Shown in pieces: positions 51,660 through 60,649 of a stretch of DNA of 64,000 bases; within the stretch, counting starts at the first letter, position 1; the number at the start of each line of letters is the position of its first letter. Made by a program: the position numbers and the translations under genes. Below the pieces are notes generated by a model. The model saw nothing but the letters and a program-made list of their open reading frames with translations, was not told the origin of the DNA and made no database searches. The DNA comes from Peristeroidobacter soli (GTDB lineage: Bacteria; Pseudomonadota; Gammaproteobacteria; Steroidobacterales; Steroidobacteraceae): contig NZ_ML142848.1 in the NCBI RefSeq assembly GCF_004138485.1, positions 310,001-374,000 of the forward strand, read 5' to 3'.

Positions 51660-53873
51660 CTAGAAGTCGTACCCGATCCGCAAGCCGTACGTGAGCGGCG
51701 CGCCGATGAAACGGTTGGCGCCGAGCGCGCCCAGTGTCGAACCCCAATAGGAATATTCTTCCTTGGTCAGGTTCTTGCCGAACAGCGACACCTTCCACTG
51801 GTGGTTCAGGCTCACGTAATCGATGCTCGCATCGACCAGCGTGTAGGCCGGACCGGAGACCGTGTTGGCGTCGTTGAAGAATTCCTTGTCGGTGTACGAA
51901 ACACCGCCGCGCAATGACAGCTGCCCGATCTGATCCAGATCGAATGTATAAGCTGCGCTCGCGGCGAACGTCTGTTCCGGCACTCGCACGAAGTCCAGGC
52001 TGGTATCGAAGCCCGCGACCGCCGAATCGTAGCTGGCGTCGGTGTAGCCATAGCCCGCGGTCAGCACCAGGTGATCCGTGGCCTGAGCCACCACATCCAG
52101 CTCGATGCCTTGAATGGTCGCGTCGGCCACGTTGAACGTGGATTGCACCACACCGTACACCGGGTCGACACCGAGCACCGTACGCTGCAGATCCTTGTAC
52201 TTGTTCACGTAACCGGCAGCGTTCAACCGGACCGTGCCATCGAACAGCTCACCCTTGTAGCCGAGCTCGAACGCATTCACCTCTTCCGAATCGAACGGTT
52301 CGAAAATCACGTTGCCGCGCAGACTGTAGCCGCCGCTGCGGAAGCCGCGCGTCGCGCTGCCATAGACCAGGTGGCCGTCCGCCGGCTTGAAGCCGAGCAC
52401 GACCTTCGGCGAGAAATCGCTCCAGGTATGCTCATCGCTGGGGCCGTAGTTGAACGTGCAATCGCCGAAGCCGTAGATCGAACGGTCGGCGCACAACGTC
52501 AGCGCCGAACTGAACGGCACACTCTTCGCTTCCTTCGTTTCCTCGGTGTAGCGGCCGCCGAGCGTCAAGGTCCAACGATCGGCCAGCTTGATATCGACTT
52601 CGCCGAACGCCGCGTACGACTCCTGATCGAGGTGAGCGCGCGTCACCGTCAACGTGGCGTGACGATTGAGATCGCGACCTTCGGAATGCGTGTAGTCCTG
52701 CTTGAAGTAGTACAGGCCCGCGGTGAAGTTGACGCGGCCGTCGTATTCGGAGGAATAGAGCAGTTCCTGGCTGAACTGGTCCTGGTCGAAAGCGATCGAT
52801 TGATTGAAGTAGCTGAACTGCGAACCGTCGAAGTCGGTAGTGTTCTCGACCTCGACTTTGCGCACGCCGGTGATGGACGTGATCTTGCCGGCCAGCGCTT
52901 CCCAATTCATTTCCAGCACGCCGAAGTTCACTTCGATGTCGGAGTAGCCGGGATTGTCGAGTTGCACGTCCCAGAAATTGCGAGGCTGGCGGAAGCCGTC
53001 GTTGTACGGGCCGTTACCCGGCACTTCCCAACCGACCGCCGCGGTGGAGTCGCCGTCCTGCTGGTAATTCTCCAGGATCAGCGAGGCGGTGAAGTTATCG
53101 GTCGGCGTGGCCAGGATCGTGCCGCGAATCAAGGTCGAGTTGTTCTCGCCGAAGTCCTTGCCGTTGGCGAGATTCTTGTAATAGCCGTCGAGATTGCGAT
53201 CGAGCACGGCGAGCTTCACCGCCAGCTTGTCCTTGATCACCGGCCCTTCGATCTTGCCGGAGATATCGAAGCGACCGTAGTTGCCGACGACAGTCTGCGC
53301 GGCCAGATCGAAATCACCGGAAGGACGAGCCGTGCGAACCAGTACCGCGCCGCCCGTGACGTTGCGACCGAACAGCGTGCCCTGCGGTCCCCGCAGAATT
53401 TCCACCGACTCGACATCGAACGTATCGAGCATGGCGCCGTAGTTGGAGCCCCAATAGACGCCGTCTTGAATGATGCCCACCGCCGGCTCGTCCGAAGCGG
53501 TCGTGCCCGACACGCCCATGCCGCGGATGGTGAAGTTCTGGCCACCGACCTGGCTGGTCGGCTTCAGACCCACGCTCGGCGCGAGCTTGCCGATGTCGTC
53601 GAGATTGTCGGCGAACACGGCTTCGAGCTGTGCCGCACCGAATGCCGAGATAGCGAGCGGCGTATCCTGGACCGCTTCATCGGCGGCGCGTTTGCGAGCG
53701 CTCACCAGGACTGTTTCCAGCAACACCGACGTCGACGCATTGGCAGATTCCGTAGTGCTCTGCGCATGCGTCAGATTGACCGGGGCCATCGACACGGCCA
53801 CTGCCGCTGCGGCGAGCTTCCAGGGGGCGCCGCTGACGCGCTGCTGGAAATGACGTTTGTTGTATTGACTCAT
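51660..53873 (-). CDS. TonB-dependent receptor (no STN domain)
   Basis: 737 residues from MSQYNKRHFQQRVSG, after a GTGTGGGGG ribosome site; signal peptide ends near LTHAQ. Plug motifs: VLVSARKRAADEAVQDTPLAISA, TIRGMGVSG, and ESVEILRGPQGTLFGRNVTGG. The barrel ends YGLRIGYDF. In an operon with beta-oxidation enzymes, it probably takes up a hydrophobic substrate, such as a long-chain or ring-containing acid. A candidate operator (53942-53957) and a REP-like hairpin lie upstream. Confidence 0.94.
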   Translation of the reverse strand: MSQYNKRHFQQRVSGAPWKLAAAAVAVSMAPVNLTHAQSTTESANASTSVLLETVLVSARKRAADEAVQDTPLAISAFGAAQLEAVFADNLDDIGKLAPSVGLKPTSQVGGQNFTIRGMGVSGTTASDEPAVGIIQDGVYWGSNYGAMLDTFDVESVEILRGPQGTLFGRNVTGGAVLVRTARPSGDFDLAAQTVVGNYGRFDISGKIEGPVIKDKLAVKLAVLDRNLDGYYKNLANGKDFGENNSTLIRGTILATPTDNFTASLILENYQQDGDSTAAVGWEVPGNGPYNDGFRQPRNFWDVQLDNPGYSDIEVNFGVLEMNWEALAGKITSITGVRKVEVENTTDFDGSQFSYFNQSIAFDQDQFSQELLYSSEYDGRVNFTAGLYYFKQDYTHSEGRDLNRHATLTVTRAHLDQESYAAFGEVDIKLADRWTLTLGGRYTEETKEAKSVPFSSALTLCADRSIYGFGDCTFNYGPSDEHTWSDFSPKVVLGFKPADGHLVYGSATRGFRSGGYSLRGNVIFEPFDSEEVNAFELGYKGELFDGTVRLNAAGYVNKYKDLQRTVLGVDPVYGVVQSTFNVADATIQGIELDVVAQATDHLVLTAGYGYTDASYDSAVAGFDTSLDFVRVPEQTFAASAAYTFDLDQIGQLSLRGGVSYTDKEFFNDANTVSGPAYTLVDASIDYVSLNHQWKVSLFGKNLTKEEYSYWGSTLGALGANRFIGAPLTYGLRIGYDF

Positions 53874-53941
53874 CCCCCACACCTCGACGATTCGTGACTT
53901 TGTATCGGATATGAAACTAGGCCCTCCCTGCCGCCAGTAAA

Positions 53942-53957
53942 CCTACCCAAAGATAGG
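53942..53957. promoter_or_regulatory. candidate operator upstream of TBDR (CCTACCCAAAGATAGG)
   Basis: Inverted half-sites CCTAcC and GATAGG with one mismatch. It resembles the palindrome at 55389-55402, which lies in the divergent promoter of the MFS and epoxide hydrolase genes. A shared site would put the receptor, the transporter and the epoxide hydrolase under one regulator; no such regulator is in the window. Confidence 0.45.
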
Positions 53958-53965
53958 CCAGGAAA

Positions 53966-53991
53966 GGGGACAGATTTAAAAATCCGTCCCC
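53966..53991. repeat. REP-like hairpin at the end of the MFS gene
   Basis: GGGGACAGATT (53966-53976) pairs with AATCCGTCCCC (53981-53991) at 10 of 11 positions around a 4-base loop. The MFS stop codon lies inside it, and the final residues VGTDF are encoded by its outer arm. Short repeats of the form GGGGACAGATTT are known as RAYT-associated elements in several gammaproteobacteria; no transposase is nearby. Confidence 0.55.
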
Positions 53992-55340
53992 ACTCGACTC
54001 CGCTCCAACGCGCGCCGATAGTGCGGTAACGCCGAGAACAACAGGACCGCGGCGCCAGCCGCACTGATCGCGCAAACGACAGCGAGCGACAATCCCACTT
54101 TCGACGGATCGCCGAACACGCGATCGGTGACGACGGCCACCACAGTCGGCGCCGCGCCCAATCCGATCACGGACAGAACGAACAAATAGAGCGACGCCAC
54201 GATGCCTCGCATGCGATTGGGTGTCGCCAATTGCAAAGCGGTCGCCGACATCGCCTGGGGCAGACTGAAAAAGAAAGTGCCGCCCGCCGCCGCGATCAGC
54301 GCGCCTGAAAATCCCGGCATCAACGGCAGGATCGCGGTGAAGATCACCAGGCCGATGCACGCGATGGCAGCGACCCGAATGGGACTGTCAGCGTGACCCC
54401 GCCGCGCCAGCCATCGATCCACGAACGGCCCGCTGAGCACGCCCGCCGATCCCATGATCAACACCAGCACGCCATATCGCAGACCCACCGTCGTAGGATC
54501 GGCACCATGCGCACGCATCAGGAACGATGGCATCCACGCCGGCAACGCGTAGAGCACGATGACGATCAACGCCATGCCCAGATAGAACCGCACGTAGAAC
54601 GCACGCCCCTGCCATAGAAACTCGATCACTTCCCGAATCGAGAAACTCCGGTCCCGAGTACCGATGGTCTGCGCGCCGCGCGACGGTTCGCGAATCGTGA
54701 GCAAGGCCATGGCGAGAACGACGCCGGGCAAACCGATCATGACAAACGTCAGTTGCCACGGTTGCAGATGGGCCAGCATCGGGGCGAGCTCACGCAAGGT
54801 GCCCATCGAACCGATCACCATGCCGCCGGCGATCATCGCAAGCCCGCCGCCAATGTACGGCCCCATCAGATAGATGCTCATTGCCCGGGGCAAGCGCTCG
54901 CGATTGAAGTAATCCGCAATCAATGACCACGCCGCCGGAGCGAGACAAGCTTCCGCCGCGCCGACCGCCGCACGCGCCAGGAACAGTTGCCAGTAATTCT
55001 CGGCCAGTCCGCACAGCGCCGAGAAAATGCTCCACGTGCCCACGCCGAACACCAGGATGTTGCGTCGATTGCCAACATCGGCCCAGCGGCCGAACCAGGG
55101 CGAGAACGCGATGTACGAGCCCATGAACGCAATTCCCTGCAACAGGCTCAGCTGCGTGTCCGTCAGCAGCAGGTCGCGCTTGATGTCCTCCACCAGCAGG
55201 TTCAGCACCTGCCGGTCGATGAACGCCACCGTATACGCGAACGTCAGCAGGAACAGCACGTACCAGGCATAGTTGCCGCGATCTCGCGTCGGCACGAGCG
55301 CGGCTTCGGTGGGAGTGATGGAGCTCAACGTGCGATCCAC
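53976..55340 (-). CDS. MFS transporter, spinster-like
   Basis: 454 residues from a GTG (VDRTLSSITPTEAAL); an alternative is not obvious. About 12 membrane helices, with the MFS loop motif GRWADVGNRRNILVFGVGTW between helices 2 and 3, and FIDRQVLNLLVEDIKRDL in helix 1, typical of spinster-like permeases in catabolic clusters. Ends inside a REP-like hairpin, so the last residues VGTDF are not family sequence. Divergent from the epoxide hydrolase and first gene of the minus-strand operon with the receptor. Confidence 0.9.
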   Translation of the reverse strand: MDRTLSSITPTEAALVPTRDRGNYAWYVLFLLTFAYTVAFIDRQVLNLLVEDIKRDLLLTDTQLSLLQGIAFMGSYIAFSPWFGRWADVGNRRNILVFGVGTWSIFSALCGLAENYWQLFLARAAVGAAEACLAPAAWSLIADYFNRERLPRAMSIYLMGPYIGGGLAMIAGGMVIGSMGTLRELAPMLAHLQPWQLTFVMIGLPGVVLAMALLTIREPSRGAQTIGTRDRSFSIREVIEFLWQGRAFYVRFYLGMALIVIVLYALPAWMPSFLMRAHGADPTTVGLRYGVLVLIMGSAGVLSGPFVDRWLARRGHADSPIRVAAIACIGLVIFTAILPLMPGFSGALIAAAGGTFFFSLPQAMSATALQLATPNRMRGIVASLYLFVLSVIGLGAAPTVVAVVTDRVFGDPSKVGLSLAVVCAISAAGAAVLLFSALPHYRRALERSRVGTDF

Positions 55341-55388
55341 AGCTGGAAACCCAGCCTTACCATGCGGATTGCCGCCGGTCCCGGTCTT

Positions 55389-55402
55389 CTATCTTTAGAT
55401 AG
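55389..55402. promoter_or_regulatory. CTATCTTTAGATAG palindrome in divergent promoter
   Basis: Exact half-sites CTATCT/AGATAG around TT, in the 86-base gap between the MFS gene (minus) and the epoxide hydrolase gene (plus). The related element at 53942-53957 precedes the TBDR. The arrangement fits one repressor controlling both directions. Confidence 0.55.
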
Positions 55403-55426
55403 GCAACAGCGACGATAGGGCTTGGC

Positions 55427-56578
55427 ATGGTGGCCACGATGCCGGAACCGCTGAAAATCCACGTTGCCGATGAGGAGCTGCGCGACCTGAAGGCGCGGCT
55501 GTCCCGCCCCCGGTGGCCGGACCAGCCCGAGGCGGCCGCCGCTTGGCGCCAGGGGACGGACCTCTCCTATATAAGAGAGCTGGCCGCTTACTGGCGCGAC
55601 CGCTATGACTGGCGCCGGCGCGAACAGGCCCTGAACGAGCTGCCCAATTACAGCGCGTCGCTCGACGGCATCGATCTGCACTTCGTTCATCGACCCGGCG
55701 TCGGCCGCTCGCCGCTGCCGCTGTTGTTGTTGCACGGCTGGCCGAGCTCATTCATCGAGTTCGAGCGGGTCATTCCCATGCTCACCGATCCCGCTCGTTT
55801 CGGTGCCGACCCGGCCGACTCGTTCAGTGTGGTGGTGCCTTCGCTGCCCGGGTACGGCTTGTCGTTTCGCCCGAATCAGCCGCGCTTCGATATTGCGCAG
55901 ATTGCCGCCACGTTGACCAAACTCATGCGCGAGACGCTGGGATATCGACGCTTCGGCGCGCACGGCGGCGATTGGGGCGCGCACATCGCCACGCGACTCG
56001 GTCATGCACACGCTCAAGCGTTGATGGGCATTCATCTCACCATGCTCGTTCTACCCCGCCCGCGATCGGTCGAAACGGACGAGGAACGCGCCTATGTCGA
56101 TACAGTGGCCCGCTGGAATCGCGAAGACTCGGGTTACGCCGTGATCCAGGGCACGCGTCCACAAACGCTGGCCTATGGCTTGACCGATTCGCCGGTCGGA
56201 CTGGCGGCGTGGCTGGTGGAGAAATTTCGCGAATGGAGCGACTGCGACGGCGACATCGAGCGTCGCTTCGACAAGGACACGCTGCTGGACACGATCACGC
56301 TCTACTGGCTCACCGGCTGCATCAACAGCTCATTCGGTTTATATCACTCGATCCGGCACGCCAAGGCGACTGAGCCGACGCGTATTGAAGTCCCCACCGG
56401 TTACACTCGCTTTCCCGAGGGCGCACTGCATCCGCCCCGCTCGCTGGCCGAGCGCGCTTACAACATTCAGCACTGGAGCGACATGCCCGCCGGCGGACAT
56501 TTCCCTGCCATCGAAGAACCCGCCGCGCTCGCGCAAGAGATTCGCGAGTTCTTCCGACCCTTGCGCACGTTCAAGTGA
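55427..56578 (+). CDS. epoxide hydrolase family protein (EHN domain)
   Basis: 383 residues from MVATMPEPLKIHV. The N-terminal EHN domain (LKARLSRPRWPDQPEAAAAWRQG) is followed by an alpha/beta hydrolase with HGWP oxyanion motif (103-106), nucleophile Asp182 in HGGDWGAH and His near 359 in AGGHFPAIEEP; SFGLYHSIR supplies a likely ring-opening Tyr. It would hydrolyse an epoxide to a diol or a related ester substrate. First of three coupled plus-strand genes; the next starts within its stop codon (GTGA). Confidence 0.9.
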   Translation: MVATMPEPLKIHVADEELRDLKARLSRPRWPDQPEAAAAWRQGTDLSYIRELAAYWRDRYDWRRREQALNELPNYSASLDGIDLHFVHRPGVGRSPLPLLLLHGWPSSFIEFERVIPMLTDPARFGADPADSFSVVVPSLPGYGLSFRPNQPRFDIAQIAATLTKLMRETLGYRRFGAHGGDWGAHIATRLGHAHAQALMGIHLTMLVLPRPRSVETDEERAYVDTVARWNREDSGYAVIQGTRPQTLAYGLTDSPVGLAAWLVEKFREWSDCDGDIERRFDKDTLLDTITLYWLTGCINSSFGLYHSIRHAKATEPTRIEVPTGYTRFPEGALHPPRSLAERAYNIQHWSDMPAGGHFPAIEEPAALAQEIREFFRPLRTFK

Positions 56579-57405
56579 AGACACAACGTTTCCAAGGCCA
56601 CGGCCTGCAAATGACCGCCGACGTCGGCGGCGATCCCGCATCCCCGGCGGTCGTGCTGCTCCATGGTGGCGGCCAGACTCGGCACGCCTGGGGCAGCACC
56701 GCGCGCGCGTTGATCGACGCGGGTTGGTACGTCGTTTCGCTCGATCTGCGCGGGCATGGCGACAGCGAATGGGATCCGAACGGCGACTACTCTCTCGACC
56801 TGCAAGTGGAAGATCTGCGCTCGGTGCTGAAGCAGCTGCCATCGCGCCCAGCGCTGGTCGGCGCATCGTTGGGCGGGCTGGTCTCGCTGCTCACGGTCGG
56901 CGAAACGCAGGAGCTGGTCGCGAGCCGGCTCGTGCTCGTCGATGTGACGCCCATGCTCGATCCCGAGGGCGAGGCGCGCGTGCTCGGGTTCATGACTGCG
57001 TATCCGCAAGGTTTCGCGAGCATTGAAGAGGCGGCGGATGCTGTCGCTGCTTATCTGCCACATCGCCCGCGTCCGTCGAGCACGGCAGGTCTACAGCGCA
57101 ATCTACGGCTGCGGCCGGATGGTCGTTACTACTGGCACTGGGATCCGCGACTGTTCGATCGCCTGCGCGCCAGCCCGCAATTTCAAGCTGCCCGCTATGA
57201 AGCGGCCGCCAGGAATGTGCGCGTGCCCGCCCTGCTCGTTCGGGGCCAGCAAAGCGAGCTGGTGTCGCCCGAGAACGTGAAGCATTTTCTGGACCTGATA
57301 CCCAGCGCCCGATACGTGGACGTCGCCGGTGCCGGCCACATGGTAGCCGGCGACCGCAACGATGCGTTCAGTGCCGCCGTGCTGCAATTTCTGGAATCCT
57401 CATGA
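56575..57405 (+). CDS. alpha/beta hydrolase
   Basis: 276 residues, GTG start overlapping the previous stop. LLHGGGQTRHAWG forms the oxyanion part, LRGHGDSEW follows, and VGASLGG holds the nucleophile Ser98; AGHMVAGDRNDAF gives the catalytic His. The family includes esterases, C-C hydrolases and peroxidases. Position between an epoxide hydrolase and an enoyl-CoA hydratase suggests ester or ring-cleavage product hydrolysis; not specified by sequence. Confidence 0.9.
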   Translation: MKTQRFQGHGLQMTADVGGDPASPAVVLLHGGGQTRHAWGSTARALIDAGWYVVSLDLRGHGDSEWDPNGDYSLDLQVEDLRSVLKQLPSRPALVGASLGGLVSLLTVGETQELVASRLVLVDVTPMLDPEGEARVLGFMTAYPQGFASIEEAADAVAAYLPHRPRPSSTAGLQRNLRLRPDGRYYWHWDPRLFDRLRASPQFQAARYEAAARNVRVPALLVRGQQSELVSPENVKHFLDLIPSARYVDVAGAGHMVAGDRNDAFSAAVLQFLESS

Positions 57406-58175
57406 GCCTCGAAAACAAACGCGTCGGCCAACTCGATCTCGCCCGCCATGGCGCGGTCACGCTGCTGACCATCGATCGGGTCGAAAAACACAACGCGCTC
57501 ACTGCGGAATTCTGGGGCGATCTGCGACGCGTGCTCGGTGAGCTCGAAGCGGATCAGCAGACGCGGGCCATCGTGCTCACTGGTGCTGGCGACAAGGCGT
57601 TCTGTGCCGGCGGCGATATCGCGGGTTTCGCCTCGCTCACGACATTGGAAAGCAAGCGTGCGTATCAGATCGATGCAATGAATGGGTTCGCGGCGTTGGA
57701 GAACTGTCCGCTGCCGGTGATTGCAGCGGTGAATGGCCTGGCATTGGGTGGCGGATGCGAGCTGACGTTGGCGTGCGATAGCGTGCTCGCTTCCGATCGC
57801 GCGACCTTCGGCATGCCGGAGGCGGCGCTTGGATTGGTGCCAGGCTATGGAGTGCTTCGAGCACCGCATGTCATCGGCCGGCAGATGACCAAGCTCATGG
57901 TGATGGCCAGCGAAACCCTGGACGCTCAGCAAGCCCTGCAGGCAGGGCTCGTACAGCGAGTCATTCCGCATGCAGAGCTGTTGCCTAAGGCATTGGCACT
58001 GGCTGAGAAGGTCGCGAGCAACTCAGCGATGGCCCATGCCGTCGGCAAGCGGCTGATCAATCGTGGCATCGAGCGCGCGGAGTTTGATTACTCCGTCGAG
58101 GCGCTGACGGTTCTGCAAAGCTCCGCCGAAACGCAGCAGCGGGTGCGAGCTTTCATCGATCGGCGCAAGAAATAG
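57402..58175 (+). CDS. enoyl-CoA hydratase/isomerase family protein
   Basis: 257 residues of the crotonase fold. ATG overlaps the previous stop as ATGA. The oxyanion hole is KAFCAGGDIAGF and ALGGGCELTLACD; FGMPEAALGLVPGYGVL carries the Glu of the hydratase active site, and the C-terminus ends AFIDRRKK. Hydrates or isomerises an enoyl-CoA. Last gene of the plus-strand trio; the 53 bases before the convergent SDR gene show no strong terminator. Confidence 0.93.
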   Translation: MSLENKRVGQLDLARHGAVTLLTIDRVEKHNALTAEFWGDLRRVLGELEADQQTRAIVLTGAGDKAFCAGGDIAGFASLTTLESKRAYQIDAMNGFAALENCPLPVIAAVNGLALGGGCELTLACDSVLASDRATFGMPEAALGLVPGYGVLRAPHVIGRQMTKLMVMASETLDAQQALQAGLVQRVIPHAELLPKALALAEKVASNSAMAHAVGKRLINRGIERAEFDYSVEALTVLQSSAETQQRVRAFIDRRKK

Positions 58176-58228
58176 CTCACGCCGCCGCGACCTGTCTCGC
58201 ACGTCACCGGCACCCGCCGTCGTCTCTG

Positions 58229-59011
58229 TCACACGTCGTGCGCGCTACCTGAGCCGGCCATGGTCATGAACATCAGGTTCGCGCCGCCATCGACCATCAA
58301 ATTCACGCCGCTGATGAAGCTCGCCCGCGGCCCGAGCAGAAACGCAATCGCTTGAGCCGTCTCCTCAGGCTGCGCAATCCGATGAAGCGCAATCGCACGC
58401 TCTCGTTTGGCACGCTCGACTGAATCGGCATAGACCTTGGCGGTCATCGGCGTGAGCGTCGAGCCTGGCGAGACGCAATTGCACCGGATGCCATCGCCGC
58501 CCCACTCCACCGCCATCTGCTGAATCAACATGACCAGCGCCGCCTTGCTCGCGCTGTACATACCCAACGGCGGCGTGGGCATGATGCTCGCGAGCGATGA
58601 AGTCGCAACGATCGAGCCACGCGAGGCTTTCAACAACGGCCGAGCCGCCTGGGCGAGCAGCAGCGTCGCGCGAGTATTCAACGCAAGCACCTGGTCATAG
58701 TCGGCGACCGACAGCGACGCCAACGGCCCGACCTTGATCATGCCGGCGTTACTCACCAGCCCGTCCAACCCACCAAACGCCTCATTCGCCTTGCTCACAA
58801 TGCGCGCCGGCGCTTCAACGTCCAATAGATCCGCAACCCCGGTGACAACCTCAGCGCCGTCATCGCGCAGTTGAACGGCAGCTGTCTCCAACGCCTCCGC
58901 GTTCCGCCCGGTGATGAGCAACTGCGCCCGTCCATTCCACGGCTCAGCGGCAAGCAGCCGCGCCGTCGCCAGGCCGATCCCACTCGCACCGCCAGTGATG
59001 ATGATTCGCAT
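58229..59011 (-). CDS. SDR family NAD(P)-dependent oxidoreductase
   Basis: 260 residues: TGGASGIGLATARLL cofactor loop, NAG in LVSNAGMI, catalytic YSASKAAL, and VDGGANLMF near the C-terminus. Oxidises or reduces a hydroxyl/keto group of an unknown substrate. Follows the acyl-CoA synthetase by 6 bases as the last gene of the minus-strand operon that begins beyond the right edge. Confidence 0.92.
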   Translation of the reverse strand: MRIIITGGASGIGLATARLLAAEPWNGRAQLLITGRNAEALETAAVQLRDDGAEVVTGVADLLDVEAPARIVSKANEAFGGLDGLVSNAGMIKVGPLASLSVADYDQVLALNTRATLLLAQAARPLLKASRGSIVATSSLASIMPTPPLGMYSASKAALVMLIQQMAVEWGGDGIRCNCVSPGSTLTPMTAKVYADSVERAKRERAIALHRIAQPEETAQAIAFLLGPRASFISGVNLMVDGGANLMFMTMAGSGSAHDV

Positions 59012-59017
59012 GACGCC

Positions 59018-60646
59018 TCAAGCCGCAGGCGTTCGCAGCTGCTCGCGCAACTTGAACTTCTGAATCTTGGTCGCGGACATGGGCCACTCGGTGACGAAGC
59101 GCACTTCGCGCGGCACTTTGAAACTCGCGAGCTTGCCTTTGCAGAACGCGATCAGCTCGGCAGCCTCAGCCTGCTTGCCCGGCAACAGCTCCACGAACGC
59201 AACCGCCACCTCACCATAGTAATCGTCGGCCTTGCCGACGACCTGCGTCATCTTCACTGCCGGGTGACGCCCGAGAAAAGCTTCGATCTCCGCGGCGGCG
59301 ACGTTCTCGCCACCGACTTTGAGCATGTCCTTGATGCGGCCGAGAAAGTAGACAAACCCTTCCGCGTCGAGCATCCCGCAATCGCCCGTGCGCACCCAAC
59401 CACCGTCGACGATGGTCGCTTCGGTCGCTGCCTCGTCCTTGTAATAAGAATGGAAGGAGTTCGGCCCACGAAACTGAATCTCGCCTTGCCCGCCAGCCGG
59501 GGCTACGTTGCCTGCCTCATCGATGATGCGCACTTCGACGCCTTCGATCGGCGTGCCATTCGTGCGCAGTCGCTTCTCTTCAACCGCATCGGCGCGAGTG
59601 AACGACACATACCCGCAAGCTTCGGTCATACCGAAAAGCTGAAGAGTCAGAATGCCTGGTGGCAGATACTCCTGCATCAACTTGTGAGTCTCATGTGGAG
59701 CGACCGCCACCATGCTGCGCGCATTCGCGAACGCCGCCTTGTCGTAGTCCGGTTCACGCAGCACCGGCAGGATCAGCGTGAAGAATCCCGGATACAGATG
59801 CTCGATGCGATGATTGCGAATCAAGCGCAGCGCCGCTGCGGCCTGGTGATGAATCGAAGTCGCAAAGGCAGCGCCGCGCGAGACGGCGGTCGCCGTGAGC
59901 CCAATGCCGCCGACGTGAAAGCACGGCATGGGCACCCACACCTTCTCACCCGGCTGCAAATTCACGGCATACGGATATGTGTTCACCCATGTGGCATAGA
60001 TGCCTCGATGGGTCAGCTGACACGCCTTCGGCGCGGCGGTCGTTCCCGACGTGAACAGCATCACCGCGATGTCATCGATCGTCGCAGACGCCGCGCATTC
60101 CTCCAGCGCCGCATCGGACACACCGCTGCCTTCCGCCGTGAAAGACGCCAGCGACAGGAACGGCACTCGCTCGCTGTTTCCCACCAAAATGATGTTTTCG
60201 AGATGCGGCGCGCTGGCCAGCCGCAAGCGACCGTTACTCCGCCCTTCAGACAGATCCGGCAGCGTCTCCCACAGCAAGTCGCCAAAGTTCACATGCTCAT
60301 CGATGCGATCCGTGGTGAACAACAGGCGAATGTCCGAGAAGCCCACCGCATACTTGAGCTCATGACTCTTGTACCGCGCATTGATCGTGACCGTGATGGC
60401 CCCGAGCAACTGAATCGCAAAATGCACGACAAAGAACTCGGGGCAGTTCGGCATGAACACGCCGATCCGATCGCCTTTACGAATGCCGCGCGCGTACATT
60501 CCCTTGGCAAGCGCCGTCGCCCGGCTCAGCAGCTCCTGGTATGTCAGCGTCTCTTCATCGACGATGATACAAACACGCTCACCATGAATGGCCGCCTGCT
60601 GTCGCAACAGCGCGCCGTGCGGAAGAGAATTGACGGGTCTGCTCAT
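59018..60646 (-). CDS. AMP-dependent acyl-CoA synthetase/ligase
   Basis: 542 residues, adenylate-forming family. Phosphate loop LFTSGTTAAPKACQL, GYVSF adenine region, hinge and A8 loop in WVRTGDCGMLDAEGFVYFLGRIKDMLKVGGENV, and the catalytic Lys in the A10 segment ATKIQKFKLRE. It forms acyl-CoA from a free acid with ATP, activating the pathway substrate. Flanked by SDR genes; 3-base gap upstream. Confidence 0.93.
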   Translation of the reverse strand: MSRPVNSLPHGALLRQQAAIHGERVCIIVDEETLTYQELLSRATALAKGMYARGIRKGDRIGVFMPNCPEFFVVHFAIQLLGAITVTINARYKSHELKYAVGFSDIRLLFTTDRIDEHVNFGDLLWETLPDLSEGRSNGRLRLASAPHLENIILVGNSERVPFLSLASFTAEGSGVSDAALEECAASATIDDIAVMLFTSGTTAAPKACQLTHRGIYATWVNTYPYAVNLQPGEKVWVPMPCFHVGGIGLTATAVSRGAAFATSIHHQAAAALRLIRNHRIEHLYPGFFTLILPVLREPDYDKAAFANARSMVAVAPHETHKLMQEYLPPGILTLQLFGMTEACGYVSFTRADAVEEKRLRTNGTPIEGVEVRIIDEAGNVAPAGGQGEIQFRGPNSFHSYYKDEAATEATIVDGGWVRTGDCGMLDAEGFVYFLGRIKDMLKVGGENVAAAEIEAFLGRHPAVKMTQVVGKADDYYGEVAVAFVELLPGKQAEAAELIAFCKGKLASFKVPREVRFVTEWPMSATKIQKFKLREQLRTPAA

Positions 60647-60649
60647 TGC

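Noticed and set aside
52071-53897. 608-codon plus-strand open frame opposite the third TBDR
   Set aside because: Mirror frame; the receptor on the other strand is complete with signal peptide and C-terminal aromatic.
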